Below, one piece after another: positions 8,756 through 16,868 of a stretch of DNA of 64,000 bases. The DNA lies in assembly GCA_020634555.1 (NCBI GenBank), contig JACKBK010000003.1:130022-194021 (forward strand), given 5' to 3'. The notes below the pieces were generated by a model. The model was not told the origin of the DNA, ran no database searches, and worked only from the letters and a program-made list of their open reading frames with translations. The stretch's first letter is position 1. Each line of letters starts with the position of its first letter. This DNA comes from Caldilineae bacterium. Lineage in GTDB: Bacteria > Chloroflexota > Anaerolineae > JAAEKA01. The position numbers and the translations under genes are program-made.

Positions 8756-9616
8756 ATGAACACCATCGATCTGCATTGCCACACCACCGCATCGGACGGC
8801 CTGCTGACGCCGACACAGCTTGTCGAGTTGGCCGCTGAGACTGGGCTACGAAGTATCGCTGTGACCGACCACGACTCGACGGATGGGCTGGCCGAAGCGC
8901 TGGTCGCTGGCGAGCGTCTCGGCGTCGAGATCATCCCCGGCGTCGAATTGAGCTGCGACCTGCCCACGGGCGAGCTGCACATGTTAGGCTACTTCCCACA
9001 CTACGAAGCGCCGCGCTTCCAGGCTGAACTGGCGCGGCTGCGTGAGGGCCGCGTTGGCCGCGCCGAGGGCATGGCCCGCCGCCTGACAGAGCTCGGCTAC
9101 CCGGTGTCGTTCGAGCGCATCCAGGAACTGGCCGGCGACGGCGCCATCGGCCGGCCCCACGTCGCCCAGGCATTGATCGAGGCTGGACACGTCGGCAGCA
9201 AGGCGGAGGCTTTCGACCGCTTCATCGGCCGCAACGGCCCTGCCTATGTCGAGCGCGCCAAGTTATCGCCGGCCGAGGCGTGCCAGCTCCTCCGCAGCGT
9301 CGGCGGTCTACCGGTCTTCGCACACCCGCTGATTGTCCTGATGAGCGGGCGGGCGCTGGAGCCGATGCCGGTGGACGAGTCGCTGCCGGAGTTGGTCGAA
9401 GCCGGGCTGGCCGGGCTGGAGGTCTACTATCCGCATTACATGCAGGTACACATCGACCGGCTGTTGGCGCTGGCACGCCGCTACAACCTGTTGACCACCG
9501 GCGGTTCCGATTTCCACGGCGCCGGCAGCGCCGGCGCGCCGCTTGGCAACATCTACGTGCCGCCCAAATGCCTGACCGCCTTGCAGGACGCGCGGCAGGT
9601 AACCAGTGATCAGTGA
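8756..9616 (+). CDS. PHP-domain phosphoesterase
   Basis: A 286-residue PHP-fold metalloenzyme of the YciV/RNase AM type. The metal-binding motifs are clear: HCHTTASDG at the N-terminus, VTDHDST, PGVELSC, an AHP loop (PVFAHPLI) and a closing GGSDFHG. Relatives hydrolyse 3',5'-nucleoside bisphosphates or trim 5' ends of RNA. It is cytoplasmic, with an ATG start just after the hairpin array. A role in nucleotide recycling would fit the phosphatases nearby, but this is inference. Confidence 0.9.
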   Translation: MNTIDLHCHTTASDGLLTPTQLVELAAETGLRSIAVTDHDSTDGLAEALVAGERLGVEIIPGVELSCDLPTGELHMLGYFPHYEAPRFQAELARLREGRVGRAEGMARRLTELGYPVSFERIQELAGDGAIGRPHVAQALIEAGHVGSKAEAFDRFIGRNGPAYVERAKLSPAEACQLLRSVGGLPVFAHPLIVLMSGRALEPMPVDESLPELVEAGLAGLEVYYPHYMQVHIDRLLALARRYNLLTTGGSDFHGAGSAGAPLGNIYVPPKCLTALQDARQVTSDQ

Positions 9617-9706
9617 TCGGTAAACAGTCGGCAGAGGTCATCGATCAGTGCTGGCAAGATTTAAAGGTTCGTTATCAGAAACGCAACCGCTCGATCTACA
9701 GAGCAT

Positions 9707-9773
9707 CGTCATTTCCGCGAAGGCGGGAATCCAGGTCTGCGAGGAGTGGATTCCCGCCTGCGCGGGAATGACA
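9707..9773. repeat. Dispersed palindromic repeat, two inverted copies
   Basis: A copy of the widespread CGTCATTYCCGCGAAGGCGGGAATCCAG-type repeat at 9707-9734 faces an inverted copy ending at 9773. Related copies occur at about 14303, 14371, 14413, 32518 and 39551. They lie only between genes. Confidence 0.8.
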
Positions 9774-9806
9774 GGTGCGTAGTTACGACCAATCCACCAA
9801 CCCACC

Positions 9807-10607
9807 ATGCTAAACTTCGCCATCGATCTTGCTCGCCAGGCCGGCGAGCTACTGCGCCAGGGCCACGAAAACGGCGCGTCCCTGGTCCATACCAAACAGA
9901 GCACCGTCGATTTGGTCACCGAGACCGACCTGGCGTCGGAGCGATTGATCATCGACGCTTTGCGCCACCAATATCCTGACCACGCAATCTTCGGCGAGGA
10001 AACGGGCGAGACACTGCCTGCCAGCGGCCCAGTCTGGGTCATTGACCCGTTGGATGGGACGACCAATTTCGCACACGGCTTCCCGGTGTTCTCCGTCTCC
10101 ATCGCGCTGATGGTGGACGGCGAACCGGCGCTGGGTGTGGTCCACGACCCGCTGCGCGACGACACCTTCTGGGCAGAGAGCGGGCAGGGTGCCTGGCGCA
10201 ACGGCGAGCAGGTCCATGTCTCGACCACGGCCGCGCTGGGCAGCAGCCTGCTCGCCACCGGTTTCGCCTACGACCGAGCCACCAATCCGGACAACAACCT
10301 GGCCGAATTCAGCTATTTCGTGCCCAAGACTCGCGGTGTACGGCGGGCCGGCTCGGCCGCGTTGGACATGTGCTGGGTCGCCTGTGGCTGGCTGGACGGC
10401 TACTGGGAACGCGGCATCAGTGTTTGGGATGCTGCCGCAGCCGTGTTGCTGATCCGCGAGGCAGGCGGGCTGGCCTGCACCTACAGCGGGCGCCCCTGGA
10501 GGCCTGGTGATCGGAACGTGTTGGCCAGCAACGGCGTCCAGTCGATGCACGACGCGCTGTTGTCTGGATTACGTAGCGCACGCGCTGGTTTGCCTGAGAT
10601 CGATTGA
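9807..10607 (+). CDS. suhB: Inositol monophosphatase-family phosphatase
   Basis: A 266-residue Mg2+-dependent phosphatase. The family motifs are complete: GEET for the first metal ligand, VWVIDPLDGTTNFAHG as motif A, and SVWDAAAAVLLIREAGG as the C-terminal motif. It should hydrolyse inositol-1-phosphate or a similar sugar phosphate in the cytoplasm. SuhB relatives also act in rRNA transcription, which cannot be judged here. A dispersed palindromic repeat lies just upstream. The gene name is given by family resemblance. Confidence 0.88.
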   Translation: MLNFAIDLARQAGELLRQGHENGASLVHTKQSTVDLVTETDLASERLIIDALRHQYPDHAIFGEETGETLPASGPVWVIDPLDGTTNFAHGFPVFSVSIALMVDGEPALGVVHDPLRDDTFWAESGQGAWRNGEQVHVSTTAALGSSLLATGFAYDRATNPDNNLAEFSYFVPKTRGVRRAGSAALDMCWVACGWLDGYWERGISVWDAAAAVLLIREAGGLACTYSGRPWRPGDRNVLASNGVQSMHDALLSGLRSARAGLPEID

Positions 10608-10623
10608 AGACCGAACAAGATCC

Positions 10624-11784
10624 ATGTATCTGAAAGACAGACCCAGTCGCCGCAGGCGCAAGAGGTCCTCGCTTCCAATTTTACTGATTGCTCTGGCGCT
10701 GCTGATCGGTGTTGGCTACATTGCCAACCAGGAATACGATTTACTGCGCAATCCATTCCAGACGCCCACTCCGGCGCCAACACCGACCCGTTCCACATTG
10801 TCCATCTTGGACGAGGTCAGCGATTTGCAGGATCAGGGCAAGGTGTCGGAAGCTGCCGACGTGCTGGCGCTGGTAGCTGAGCGCGAGCCAGACAACGACG
10901 AGGTCTGGCGGGACATGGCGCGGCTGCTGGTCTATGCCAGCCGCTACGATGAGGCGGTCACCGCCGCGCGCAAAGCGGTGGAGATCAACGGCGACGATGC
11001 CCGCAACCAGGCAGCGCTGGCGTCAGCTCTCGACTGGAACGGGGACTACGACGAATCCTACACCCTGGCCCAACTTGCCGTCCAGATGGACCCTGCATTG
11101 GCTGATGCCCACGCCACCCTGGCCGAGGTTCTGGCGGATCTGGGAAGCTGGCGGCAGGCGGTACAAGAGGCCGAGGCAGCGCTGGAGTTGGATCCGCGCA
11201 ACTTCAACGCTGTTCGGGTCCTGGGGTATGCCTACGAGGTGCAGGGGAAGTATACAGAAGCGCTGGACTACTATGAGCAGGCCGCAGCGTTGGAGCCCAA
11301 CCTGCCCTTTATCTATCTGATCATGGGGCGCAACTATCGGGCGCTGGAGAACTTTGACGAAGCGATTGCCATGTTCCGCCGCGGGTTGACCGGTGCGCCC
11401 GACGATCCGTGGCTGCGTTTCGAATTAGGAAAGACCTTGCGTCTGACGGGTGATGAGGAGTTAGGGCTGCGCGAGCTTCGCAAGGCGGTGGAGCTGAAGC
11501 CCGACATGCCGGAGGCCTACAAGGAGCTTGCCATTGGGTTGTACCTGCGGCGGGCGTACGAGGAAGCCATCGAGAACATGACCAAGGCTATCGACCTGGG
11601 CAATGAGGCCGGCATCAACTTCTACATCATCGGCCGCTCCTATCTGAACATCGAGGCGGTCGACTGCGAAAACGCCGTGCCATGGCTGCAGCGAGCGCTG
11701 CTGACCGACGCCGATAATATTCCGGCCGCCGACGCCGAAACCAGCATCCGCGAGTGTGGTGGCGAGGTGCCGACCAGACAGTAG
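10624..11784 (+). CDS. Membrane-anchored tetratricopeptide-repeat protein
   Basis: A 386-residue protein. A basic N-terminus (RRRRKRSS) and one transmembrane helix (about residues 16-33) are followed by a short Thr/Pro stretch and about eight TPR units covering most of the rest. It is probably anchored in the membrane with its TPR array outside, acting as a protein-binding scaffold. I start it at the ATG at 10624. The open frame extends back to 10507, but that part overlaps the phosphatase gene and looks non-coding. Partners are unknown. Confidence 0.85.
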   Translation: MYLKDRPSRRRRKRSSLPILLIALALLIGVGYIANQEYDLLRNPFQTPTPAPTPTRSTLSILDEVSDLQDQGKVSEAADVLALVAEREPDNDEVWRDMARLLVYASRYDEAVTAARKAVEINGDDARNQAALASALDWNGDYDESYTLAQLAVQMDPALADAHATLAEVLADLGSWRQAVQEAEAALELDPRNFNAVRVLGYAYEVQGKYTEALDYYEQAAALEPNLPFIYLIMGRNYRALENFDEAIAMFRRGLTGAPDDPWLRFELGKTLRLTGDEELGLRELRKAVELKPDMPEAYKELAIGLYLRRAYEEAIENMTKAIDLGNEAGINFYIIGRSYLNIEAVDCENAVPWLQRALLTDADNIPAADAETSIRECGGEVPTRQ

Positions 11785-11800
11785 GAGATGGTGAGGAGAG

Positions 11801-12029
11801 GCGTGAAACGTGAAACGTGATGCGTGAAACGTGAAGCGGAGGTGTGAAGGCACCGACCCGTTTGAGAGACTGTTTGAAAAGTCGTCCACGCAGACTTCTG
11901 GGTTGGGCGACTTCCGAAGTCTTCTCAAACAGCTTCTAAAACTGAAATGCATTGCGTCTCACGTTTCACGTCTCACGTCTCACGTTTCACGTCTCAACGT
12001 TTCACGTCTCTCGCATCACGTTTCACGCC
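11801..12029. repeat. Inverted arrays of CACGTTTCACG-type short repeats
   Basis: Two clusters of the 7-10 base word (TCACGTTTCACGTC and variants) lie in opposite orientation, at 11801-11835 and 11956-12029. A third cluster in the forward orientation is at 58849-58880. Confidence 0.75.
11865..11937. repeat. MITE-like palindromic element, short copy
   Basis: Imperfect terminal inverted repeats start AGAGACTGTTTGAAAAG and end CAAACAGCTTCT. The left 33-34 bases and right 35 bases are nearly identical to those of a longer copy at 32794-32924, which has about 58 extra internal bases. No coding capacity. Confidence 0.8.
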
Positions 12030-12098
12030 TGCAAGCCCTAACCTCATCTGAGCCTCGTCGCCTGTGCCAGCAGTGATCTGAATCCGTCACGCGCAGAT

Positions 12099-12127
12099 TT
12101 GACCGTTTCAAAAAGCTGTTGTAAACT
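12099..12127 (+). promoter_or_regulatory. groESL promoter
   Basis: TTGACC at 12099-12104, a 17-base spacer and TAAACT at 12122-12127. The predicted start falls at about 12134, the first base of the CIRCE operator. Confidence 0.75.
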
Positions 12128-12134
12128 ATCCCCG

Positions 12135-12161
12135 TTAGCACTCTTGCGCATTGAGTGCTAA
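12135..12161 (+). promoter_or_regulatory. CIRCE operator (HrcA site)
   Basis: A perfect TTAGCACTC-N9-GAGTGCTAA. This is the canonical operator bound by the heat-shock repressor HrcA. Its place at the predicted transcription start explains how it would block groESL. hrcA itself is not in the window. Confidence 0.97.
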
Positions 12162-12218
12162 CGGTTTTTTGTGAGTAGTGACAACAAAACTTTCTACATT
12201 TTGGAGGTAAAGAAACCC

Positions 12219-12506
12219 ATGAACCTCAAGCCACTAGGAGATCGACTGTTGGTGAAGCCGATCGAACAGGAAGAGAAAACCGCTTCCGGCATCATTCTGC
12301 CGGAGACCGCCAAGGAAAAGCCTCAGGAAGGCGAGGTCCTGGCCGTTGGCCCCGGTGGGCGCAAGGAAGATGGCAGCAGAATCGCCATGGACGTCGAAGT
12401 CGGCGATCGTGTGCTGTATGCCAAGTACGCCGGCACCGAAGTCAAGATGGATGGCGTCAAGTACCTCATCCTGCGTGAGAGCGACGTGTTGGCCACCGTC
12501 GGCTAG
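12219..12506 (+). CDS. groES: Co-chaperonin GroES
   Basis: A 95-residue co-chaperonin that caps the GroEL ring. It has the family's LKPLGDRLLVKP opening, the mobile loop (EEKTASGIILPETAKEKP) and the closing GVKYLILRESDVLA. The ATG at 12219 follows GGAGG at 12203-12207. An in-frame upstream start at 12171 would add residues lying in the leader and is rejected. It is co-transcribed with groEL from a CIRCE-controlled promoter, so expression should rise on heat shock. Confidence 0.97.
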   Translation: MNLKPLGDRLLVKPIEQEEKTASGIILPETAKEKPQEGEVLAVGPGGRKEDGSRIAMDVEVGDRVLYAKYAGTEVKMDGVKYLILRESDVLATVG

Positions 12507-12560
12507 TCCGCTACAGAACTTGAAACAGATACTTCGTTAGGACAAATAAGGAGCACTGAC

Positions 12561-14207
12561 ATGGCAAAGCAACTGGTATTTGCTGATGAGGCCCGCCGCA
12601 ACCTCAAGACCGGCGTCGACACGCTGGCCAATGCGGTCAAGACAACCCTCGGCCCCAAGGGCCGCAACGTCGCCCTGGACAAGAAGTGGGGCGCCCCCAC
12701 CATCACGCATGACGGCGTCACCGTCGCCAAAGAAATCGAGCTGGAAGACCCCTATCAGAACATGGGCGCCCAGCTTCTCAAAGAAGCCGCCACCAAGACC
12801 AACGACATCGCCGGCGACGGCACCACCACCGCCACCGTGCTGGCCCAGGCCGTTGTCAACGAGGGCCTGAAGAACGTGGCTGCTGGCGCCAACCCGATGC
12901 TGCTCAAGCGCGGCATCGAGAAGGGCGTTGCTGCGCTGGCCGACGCCGTACGTGCGCAGGCTATCGACATCAACACTCGCGAGGAGATTGCTGCTGTGGC
13001 CGCCATCTCGGCCCAGGACCAGGCAATCGGCAGCCTGATCGCCGATGTCATGGAGAAGGTCGGCAAGGACGGCGTTATCACCGTCGAAGAGAGCAAGACC
13101 GGCCTCGCTTTTGAGACCGAGTATGTCGAGGGTATGCAGTTCGACCGCGGCTACATCTCGCCCTACTTTGTCTCCAACCCTGAGCGGATGGAAGCCGAGC
13201 TCGAGGACCCCTACATCCTCCTGACCGACAAAAAGATCTCGGCGGCTGCCGACATCGTGCCCGTGCTCGAGAAGCTGATCCAGCTTGGCCGGCGCGAGCT
13301 GGTGATCATCGCTGAGGACGTGGACAGCGAAGCGCTGGCCACCCTGGTGCTGAACAAGCTGCGCGGCGTGTTTAACGTTCTGGCCATCAAGGCCCCTGGC
13401 TTCGGCGACCGCCGCAAGGCCATGCTGCAGGACATGGCGATCCTCACCGGTGCGCAGGTCATCACCGACGAGATGGGCCGCAAGCTGGAGACCACCACCG
13501 TCAGCGACCTGGGCCGCTGCGACAAGATCGTTTCCACCAAGGACGACACCACCATCGTCGGCGGCTCCGGCGACGAGTCGCAGATCAGAGGCCGCATCGA
13601 GCAGATCAAGGTCGAGGTCGAGAACAGCACCAGCGACTACGACAAAGAAAAGCTACAGGAACGGTTGGCCAAGCTGGCCGGTGGCGTGGCTATCATCCGC
13701 GTCGGCGCGGCCACTGAGGTCGAGTTGAAGGAAAAGAAGCACCGCGTCGAGGATGCTCTGAGCGCCACCCGCGCAGCCGTAGAAGAAGGCATCGTGCCCG
13801 GCGGCGGCGTCGCCCTGGTGAACGCGATCAGCGCTCTGGATGAGGCCGCGAAGGGTACGGAAGGCGACGTCATGACCGGCGTCAAGATCTTGCGCCGCGC
13901 GCTGGAAGAACCCATGCGCCAGATCGCTACCAACGCCGGCAAGGACGGCGCAGTGACGGTGGAGACCGTGCGCCGGCTCCAGAAGGAGCAGGACAACATG
14001 CGCCTCGGTTACGATGTGATCAGCGAGCAGTACCTGGACATGGTCAACGCTGGCATCATCGATCCGGCCAAGGTCACGCGCGGCGGTCTGGAGAACGCGG
14101 CCAGCATCGCGGCCATGATCCTGACCACCGAGGCCCTGATCACTGACATTCCTGAGAAGGAAAAGATGCCGCCCATGCCCCCCGGCGGCGGCGGAATGGA
14201 CTTCTAA
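12561..14207 (+). CDS. groEL: Chaperonin GroEL
   Basis: A 548-residue 60-kDa chaperonin of normal length. Visible hallmarks are ARRNLKTGVDTLANAV, the ATP-binding KTTLGPKGRNVALDKKWG and GDGTTTATVLAQ, and the flexible tail PPGGGGMDF. It folds proteins inside a double-ring chamber with GroES. GGAG lies nine bases before the ATG, and the gene follows groES by 54 bases. A strong terminator closes the operon. Confidence 0.98.
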   Translation: MAKQLVFADEARRNLKTGVDTLANAVKTTLGPKGRNVALDKKWGAPTITHDGVTVAKEIELEDPYQNMGAQLLKEAATKTNDIAGDGTTTATVLAQAVVNEGLKNVAAGANPMLLKRGIEKGVAALADAVRAQAIDINTREEIAAVAAISAQDQAIGSLIADVMEKVGKDGVITVEESKTGLAFETEYVEGMQFDRGYISPYFVSNPERMEAELEDPYILLTDKKISAAADIVPVLEKLIQLGRRELVIIAEDVDSEALATLVLNKLRGVFNVLAIKAPGFGDRRKAMLQDMAILTGAQVITDEMGRKLETTTVSDLGRCDKIVSTKDDTTIVGGSGDESQIRGRIEQIKVEVENSTSDYDKEKLQERLAKLAGGVAIIRVGAATEVELKEKKHRVEDALSATRAAVEEGIVPGGGVALVNAISALDEAAKGTEGDVMTGVKILRRALEEPMRQIATNAGKDGAVTVETVRRLQKEQDNMRLGYDVISEQYLDMVNAGIIDPAKVTRGGLENAASIAAMILTTEALITDIPEKEKMPPMPPGGGGMDF

Positions 14208-14267
14208 GCAGTGATCCGTTCGTAACAGGGCGAACAATCGCCCGCTACGAACCATCAACGCAAATCG

Positions 14268-14300
14268 AGAGCCGTCTGGCAATGCCAGGCGGCTCTTTTA
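14268..14300 (+). terminator. groESL rho-independent terminator
   Basis: A 13-base-pair stem (14268-14280 with 14284-14296, one G-T) with loop AAT runs into TTTTAT. Confidence 0.9.
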
Positions 14301-14302
14301 TG

Positions 14303-14450
14303 CGTCATGCCCGCCTTCGCGGGCATCCAGGTTCCTGGCAAGCACACACCATCGCTCCATTCACGGCTGCTGGACTCCCACCTCCGCGGGAGTGACGACA
14401 TAGAGCGGTGTACGTCATGCCCGCGAAGGCGGGCATCCAGGCTCCTGGCC
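14303..14450. repeat. Cluster of three dispersed palindromic repeats
   Basis: Copies of the CGTCATGCCCGC..GCGGGCATCCAG repeat lie at 14303-14338 and 14413-14450. An inverted variant (ACTCCCACCTCCGCGGGAGTGACG) is at about 14374-14398. The two forward copies share the flanking word CCAGGYTCCTGG. Confidence 0.8.
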
Positions 14451-14518
14451 GGCAAACGGCGCCATCTGTGGTTTCTCCCGCGGGCGCGAGTTGCGGGCTG
14501 CCACGCCTCTGTGTTACC

Positions 14519-15826
14519 ATGCCGCTCATGTCATCTTCAAGCCGTTGGCGCAAGATCATCCCCGGCGTTCTGCTGGCTGCGTTTAGCATCGCCTTCTCCG
14601 TACTCTTATTGGAAGGCGGCGTGCGGCTGCTGCGCCTGGCGCCACCGGCTGAGGGAACCGGCTGGTTCTGGCGAGTGCCTGATCCGCAGACCGGCTGGTC
14701 ATTGCAACCCGGCGCGAGCGGTCGCTGGTTCAACCCACAGGTCGAGTACGACGTAGAGGTCGCGATCAACAGCAACGGTCTGCGCGACATAGAGCGGGCG
14801 ACGCTGGCCAAACCGGATGACGTCTTTCGCATTTTGCTGCTGGGCGACTCGTACGTCGAGGGGTTGCGCGTGCCGCTGGAACAGACCTTTGGCAAGACGC
14901 TGGAAGCGCGGCTCAACGCCGATGGATTGGCCAGTCAACGTATCGAGGTGATCCCTGCCGGCGTCAGCGGCTGGGGCACCGACCAGGAGCTGCTCTGGCT
15001 GCGCGAGTACGGCGCTGCCTACCAGCCTGACCTGGTGCTGCTCGCCTTTTTCCCTGGCAACGACTTCCAGAACAACAGCGAGACCTTGGAGGTGGAGAAC
15101 ATGGGCAGCGTGCAAAAGCCCTTCTTCCACCTGGAGAACGGCGAGCCTGTGCTGCGCTATTTCCCCTTCGATCCGGCCGCGGTTGCGCAGCCAGCCGAAA
15201 CCACTACCCCATCGGATAACACGGGCGATTCGCGCCCTGTCTTGTCACCCGTGGCGGCCTGGCTGAAGCAGCACTCGGCACTCTATCGCTTTGCCGGCCC
15301 GGCGCTGGCCGGAGGCGCGCCTGACTTGGCACGAAGCCTGGCAGACCGCGGGCTGCTGGAACGTGGCTTGTTGCGCGGTGACACGTCCGACGAGTATATC
15401 CCCGTCGCCTACGGCGTCTACCGTGCCCCCTTGTCCGATGACTGGACCAACTCGGTGGAGCTGACCGGCGCGTTGATCGGTGAAATGCGCACTCAGGCGA
15501 AGATGCTGGACGCTTCACTGGCCGCTGTGATCGTCACCGCTCCTGAACAGGTCTACCCCGACCGCTGGCAGCAACGGCTGGATGACAACCCGGCCATGGC
15601 GGCCTACACATGGGATCTGGAACAGCCCAACCGATTGGCGGCCGATCTGTTTTTGCGGGCAGGCATCCGGTACCTGGACCTGTTGCCTGCCTTCCGCGAG
15701 CGGGCCGAGGCAGGCGCTTTGCTGCACCTGCGCCACGACGGACACTGGACTCCCGCCGGCGAACAACTGGCGGGGGAGGCGACAGCGGAGTTTCTGGTCG
15801 AGCAGAATCTGGTGCCTGAGCAGTGA
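14519..15826 (+). CDS. Membrane-anchored SGNH/GDSL-type hydrolase
   Basis: A protein of about 435 residues with one N-terminal transmembrane helix (VLLAAFSIAFSVLLLEGG) followed by an SGNH-hydrolase-like domain. The nucleophile block is LLLGDSYVEGL, the oxyanion-type block is PAGVSGWGTDQE with FFPGNDFQNN, and the C-terminal Asp-x-x-His block is HDGHWTPAGEQ. It probably de-acetylates or otherwise modifies a surface ester, facing outward. The start at 14519 is chosen because the open frame upstream (from 14408) reads through an intergenic repeat. A second ATG at 14528 is possible. Confidence 0.75.
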   Translation: MPLMSSSSRWRKIIPGVLLAAFSIAFSVLLLEGGVRLLRLAPPAEGTGWFWRVPDPQTGWSLQPGASGRWFNPQVEYDVEVAINSNGLRDIERATLAKPDDVFRILLLGDSYVEGLRVPLEQTFGKTLEARLNADGLASQRIEVIPAGVSGWGTDQELLWLREYGAAYQPDLVLLAFFPGNDFQNNSETLEVENMGSVQKPFFHLENGEPVLRYFPFDPAAVAQPAETTTPSDNTGDSRPVLSPVAAWLKQHSALYRFAGPALAGGAPDLARSLADRGLLERGLLRGDTSDEYIPVAYGVYRAPLSDDWTNSVELTGALIGEMRTQAKMLDASLAAVIVTAPEQVYPDRWQQRLDDNPAMAAYTWDLEQPNRLAADLFLRAGIRYLDLLPAFRERAEAGALLHLRHDGHWTPAGEQLAGEATAEFLVEQNLVPEQ

Positions 15827-15841
15827 TGGCGAGGAAGGATG

Positions 15842-16294
15842 TCATGCACCGGGTTGGGCAGATTGGGTCTCGCCAAGCCAACGCACCCAAGGCAGCGTCT
15901 GATGCACGGCGGTGACTAGACGGCGATCGGCTGTCCACAGATCGCAGTTCAGCGCCTCGGCCAGGGCAACATAGTAGACGTCATATGCCGTGGGACGGTT
16001 GAACTGTTCTGCCAATTCCCAAGTCCGTTCGTTGAGAATTCTGGAAGAGACCAGTGCAATGGGCTGAGCACGCAAGGCGTCGAATGCCAACCGGCCTGCT
16101 GCAGGACTGATCAACCCCCGGTAGACGTGGTTGCGCAGTACTGATGTTGCCTCGAACGCGAGGTGTTCCGGTGCAAACACCTCTGTGTCGCTGTCAATCC
16201 ATGTGTGCCACAGGTCATGGGCGCTCTGGCTATCCGCCTCAGCCAGCACCAGTTTGAGTACTAAACTCGCGTCAACACATACCTGCGAGCTCAT
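15842..16294 (-). CDS. PIN-domain toxin, VapC type
   Basis: A 150-residue PIN-domain ribonuclease-like toxin. Acidic residues expected at the active site are in place: VCVDASLVLKLV at the N-terminus, HLAFEATSVLRN, AYDVYYVALAEAL and LWTADRRLV. It probably cleaves tRNA or another structured RNA when freed from its antitoxin. The gene overlaps the end of the antitoxin gene by 23 bases. Confidence 0.9.
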   Translation of the reverse strand: MSSQVCVDASLVLKLVLAEADSQSAHDLWHTWIDSDTEVFAPEHLAFEATSVLRNHVYRGLISPAAGRLAFDALRAQPIALVSSRILNERTWELAEQFNRPTAYDVYYVALAEALNCDLWTADRRLVTAVHQTLPWVRWLGETQSAQPGA

Positions 16295-16595
16295 CGGTTC
16301 TTTCCTCTCGCAATCTCGCGATCACTTCGCTGGAATCGGGCAACGGCGCGCCGCCAAGCTCGGCGAGTATTTGTTGCCGAGCTAGATTCGCACTGTCCAA
16401 TGCTTGCGTGCGGAGGATCCTGCGTTGATCAGCTTCGTTTTCCAAGTTCTCCAGCATGCGCAGTTCCTCGATGCTGATCCACGCTACCAACGGCTTGCCG
16501 CGTCGCTCGACGATGACCCGCTGGCCGCCGTAGGCAACCTGAGCCATCAGGTCCGACAGTTGCGATCGCGCCTCGTTGACGCTCACGATTTGCAT
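16272..16595 (-). CDS. Antitoxin of the Phd/YefM type
   Basis: A 107-residue antitoxin. The N-terminal half is a typical Phd/YefM DNA-binding fold (VNEARSQLSDLMAQV...VIVERRGKPLVAWI). The charged C-terminal half should wrap around the toxin. It lies immediately upstream of the VapC-like gene. GAGGAG lies about eight bases before its ATG. Antitoxins of this class repress their own operon, and a palindrome upstream is a good operator candidate. Confidence 0.88.
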   Translation of the reverse strand: MQIVSVNEARSQLSDLMAQVAYGGQRVIVERRGKPLVAWISIEELRMLENLENEADQRRILRTQALDSANLARQQILAELGGAPLPDSSEVIARLREERTDELAGMC

Positions 16596-16623
16596 GGTGT
16601 ATACTCCTCTCGACGGTCATAAC

Positions 16624-16652
16624 GTACAATATGTACAACCTTGTTGAATATA
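16624..16652 (-). promoter_or_regulatory. Putative toxin-antitoxin promoter and operator
   Basis: On the minus strand an extended -10 TGCTATATT lies at 16647-16652. Just downstream is the inverted repeat GTACA-ATA-TGTAC (16624-16636). Such a palindrome near the start of a Phd-type operon is likely to be the antitoxin binding site. No good -35 is seen. Confidence 0.45.
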
Positions 16653-16720
16653 GCACCGCAGGACAGAACCTACAAGTTATGCGCTATGCAGAAACTAATA
16701 ACCTGGCGGAACGTGGCTTG

Positions 16721-16749
16721 TTGCCCGCCGCCATTGATTGCGGTATAAT
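16721..16749 (+). promoter_or_regulatory. Promoter for the large glycosidase-like gene
   Basis: TTGCCC at 16721-16726, a 17-base spacer and TATAAT at 16744-16749, leaving a leader of about 112 bases before the ATG at 16869. Confidence 0.65.
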
Positions 16750-16868
16750 CGCATCGTCAAAACATCTTGTCGGTCGGCGCGTTGCCAAAGTGGCCCTGAC
16801 CGGCTCCACACACTTATACTCGTCGATCCGGGCGCAACACATCGCTGCTCACGAAGGACCCAAAGCCC

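Larger units (their letters stand above)
11785..12098. other. Repeat-rich intergenic region before groES
   Basis: No gene is supported here. GTGAAACGTGA-type words at 11801-11835 and their reverse complements at 11956-12029 surround a 73-base palindromic element (11865-11937). The next bases carry the groES promoter. Confidence 0.75.
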
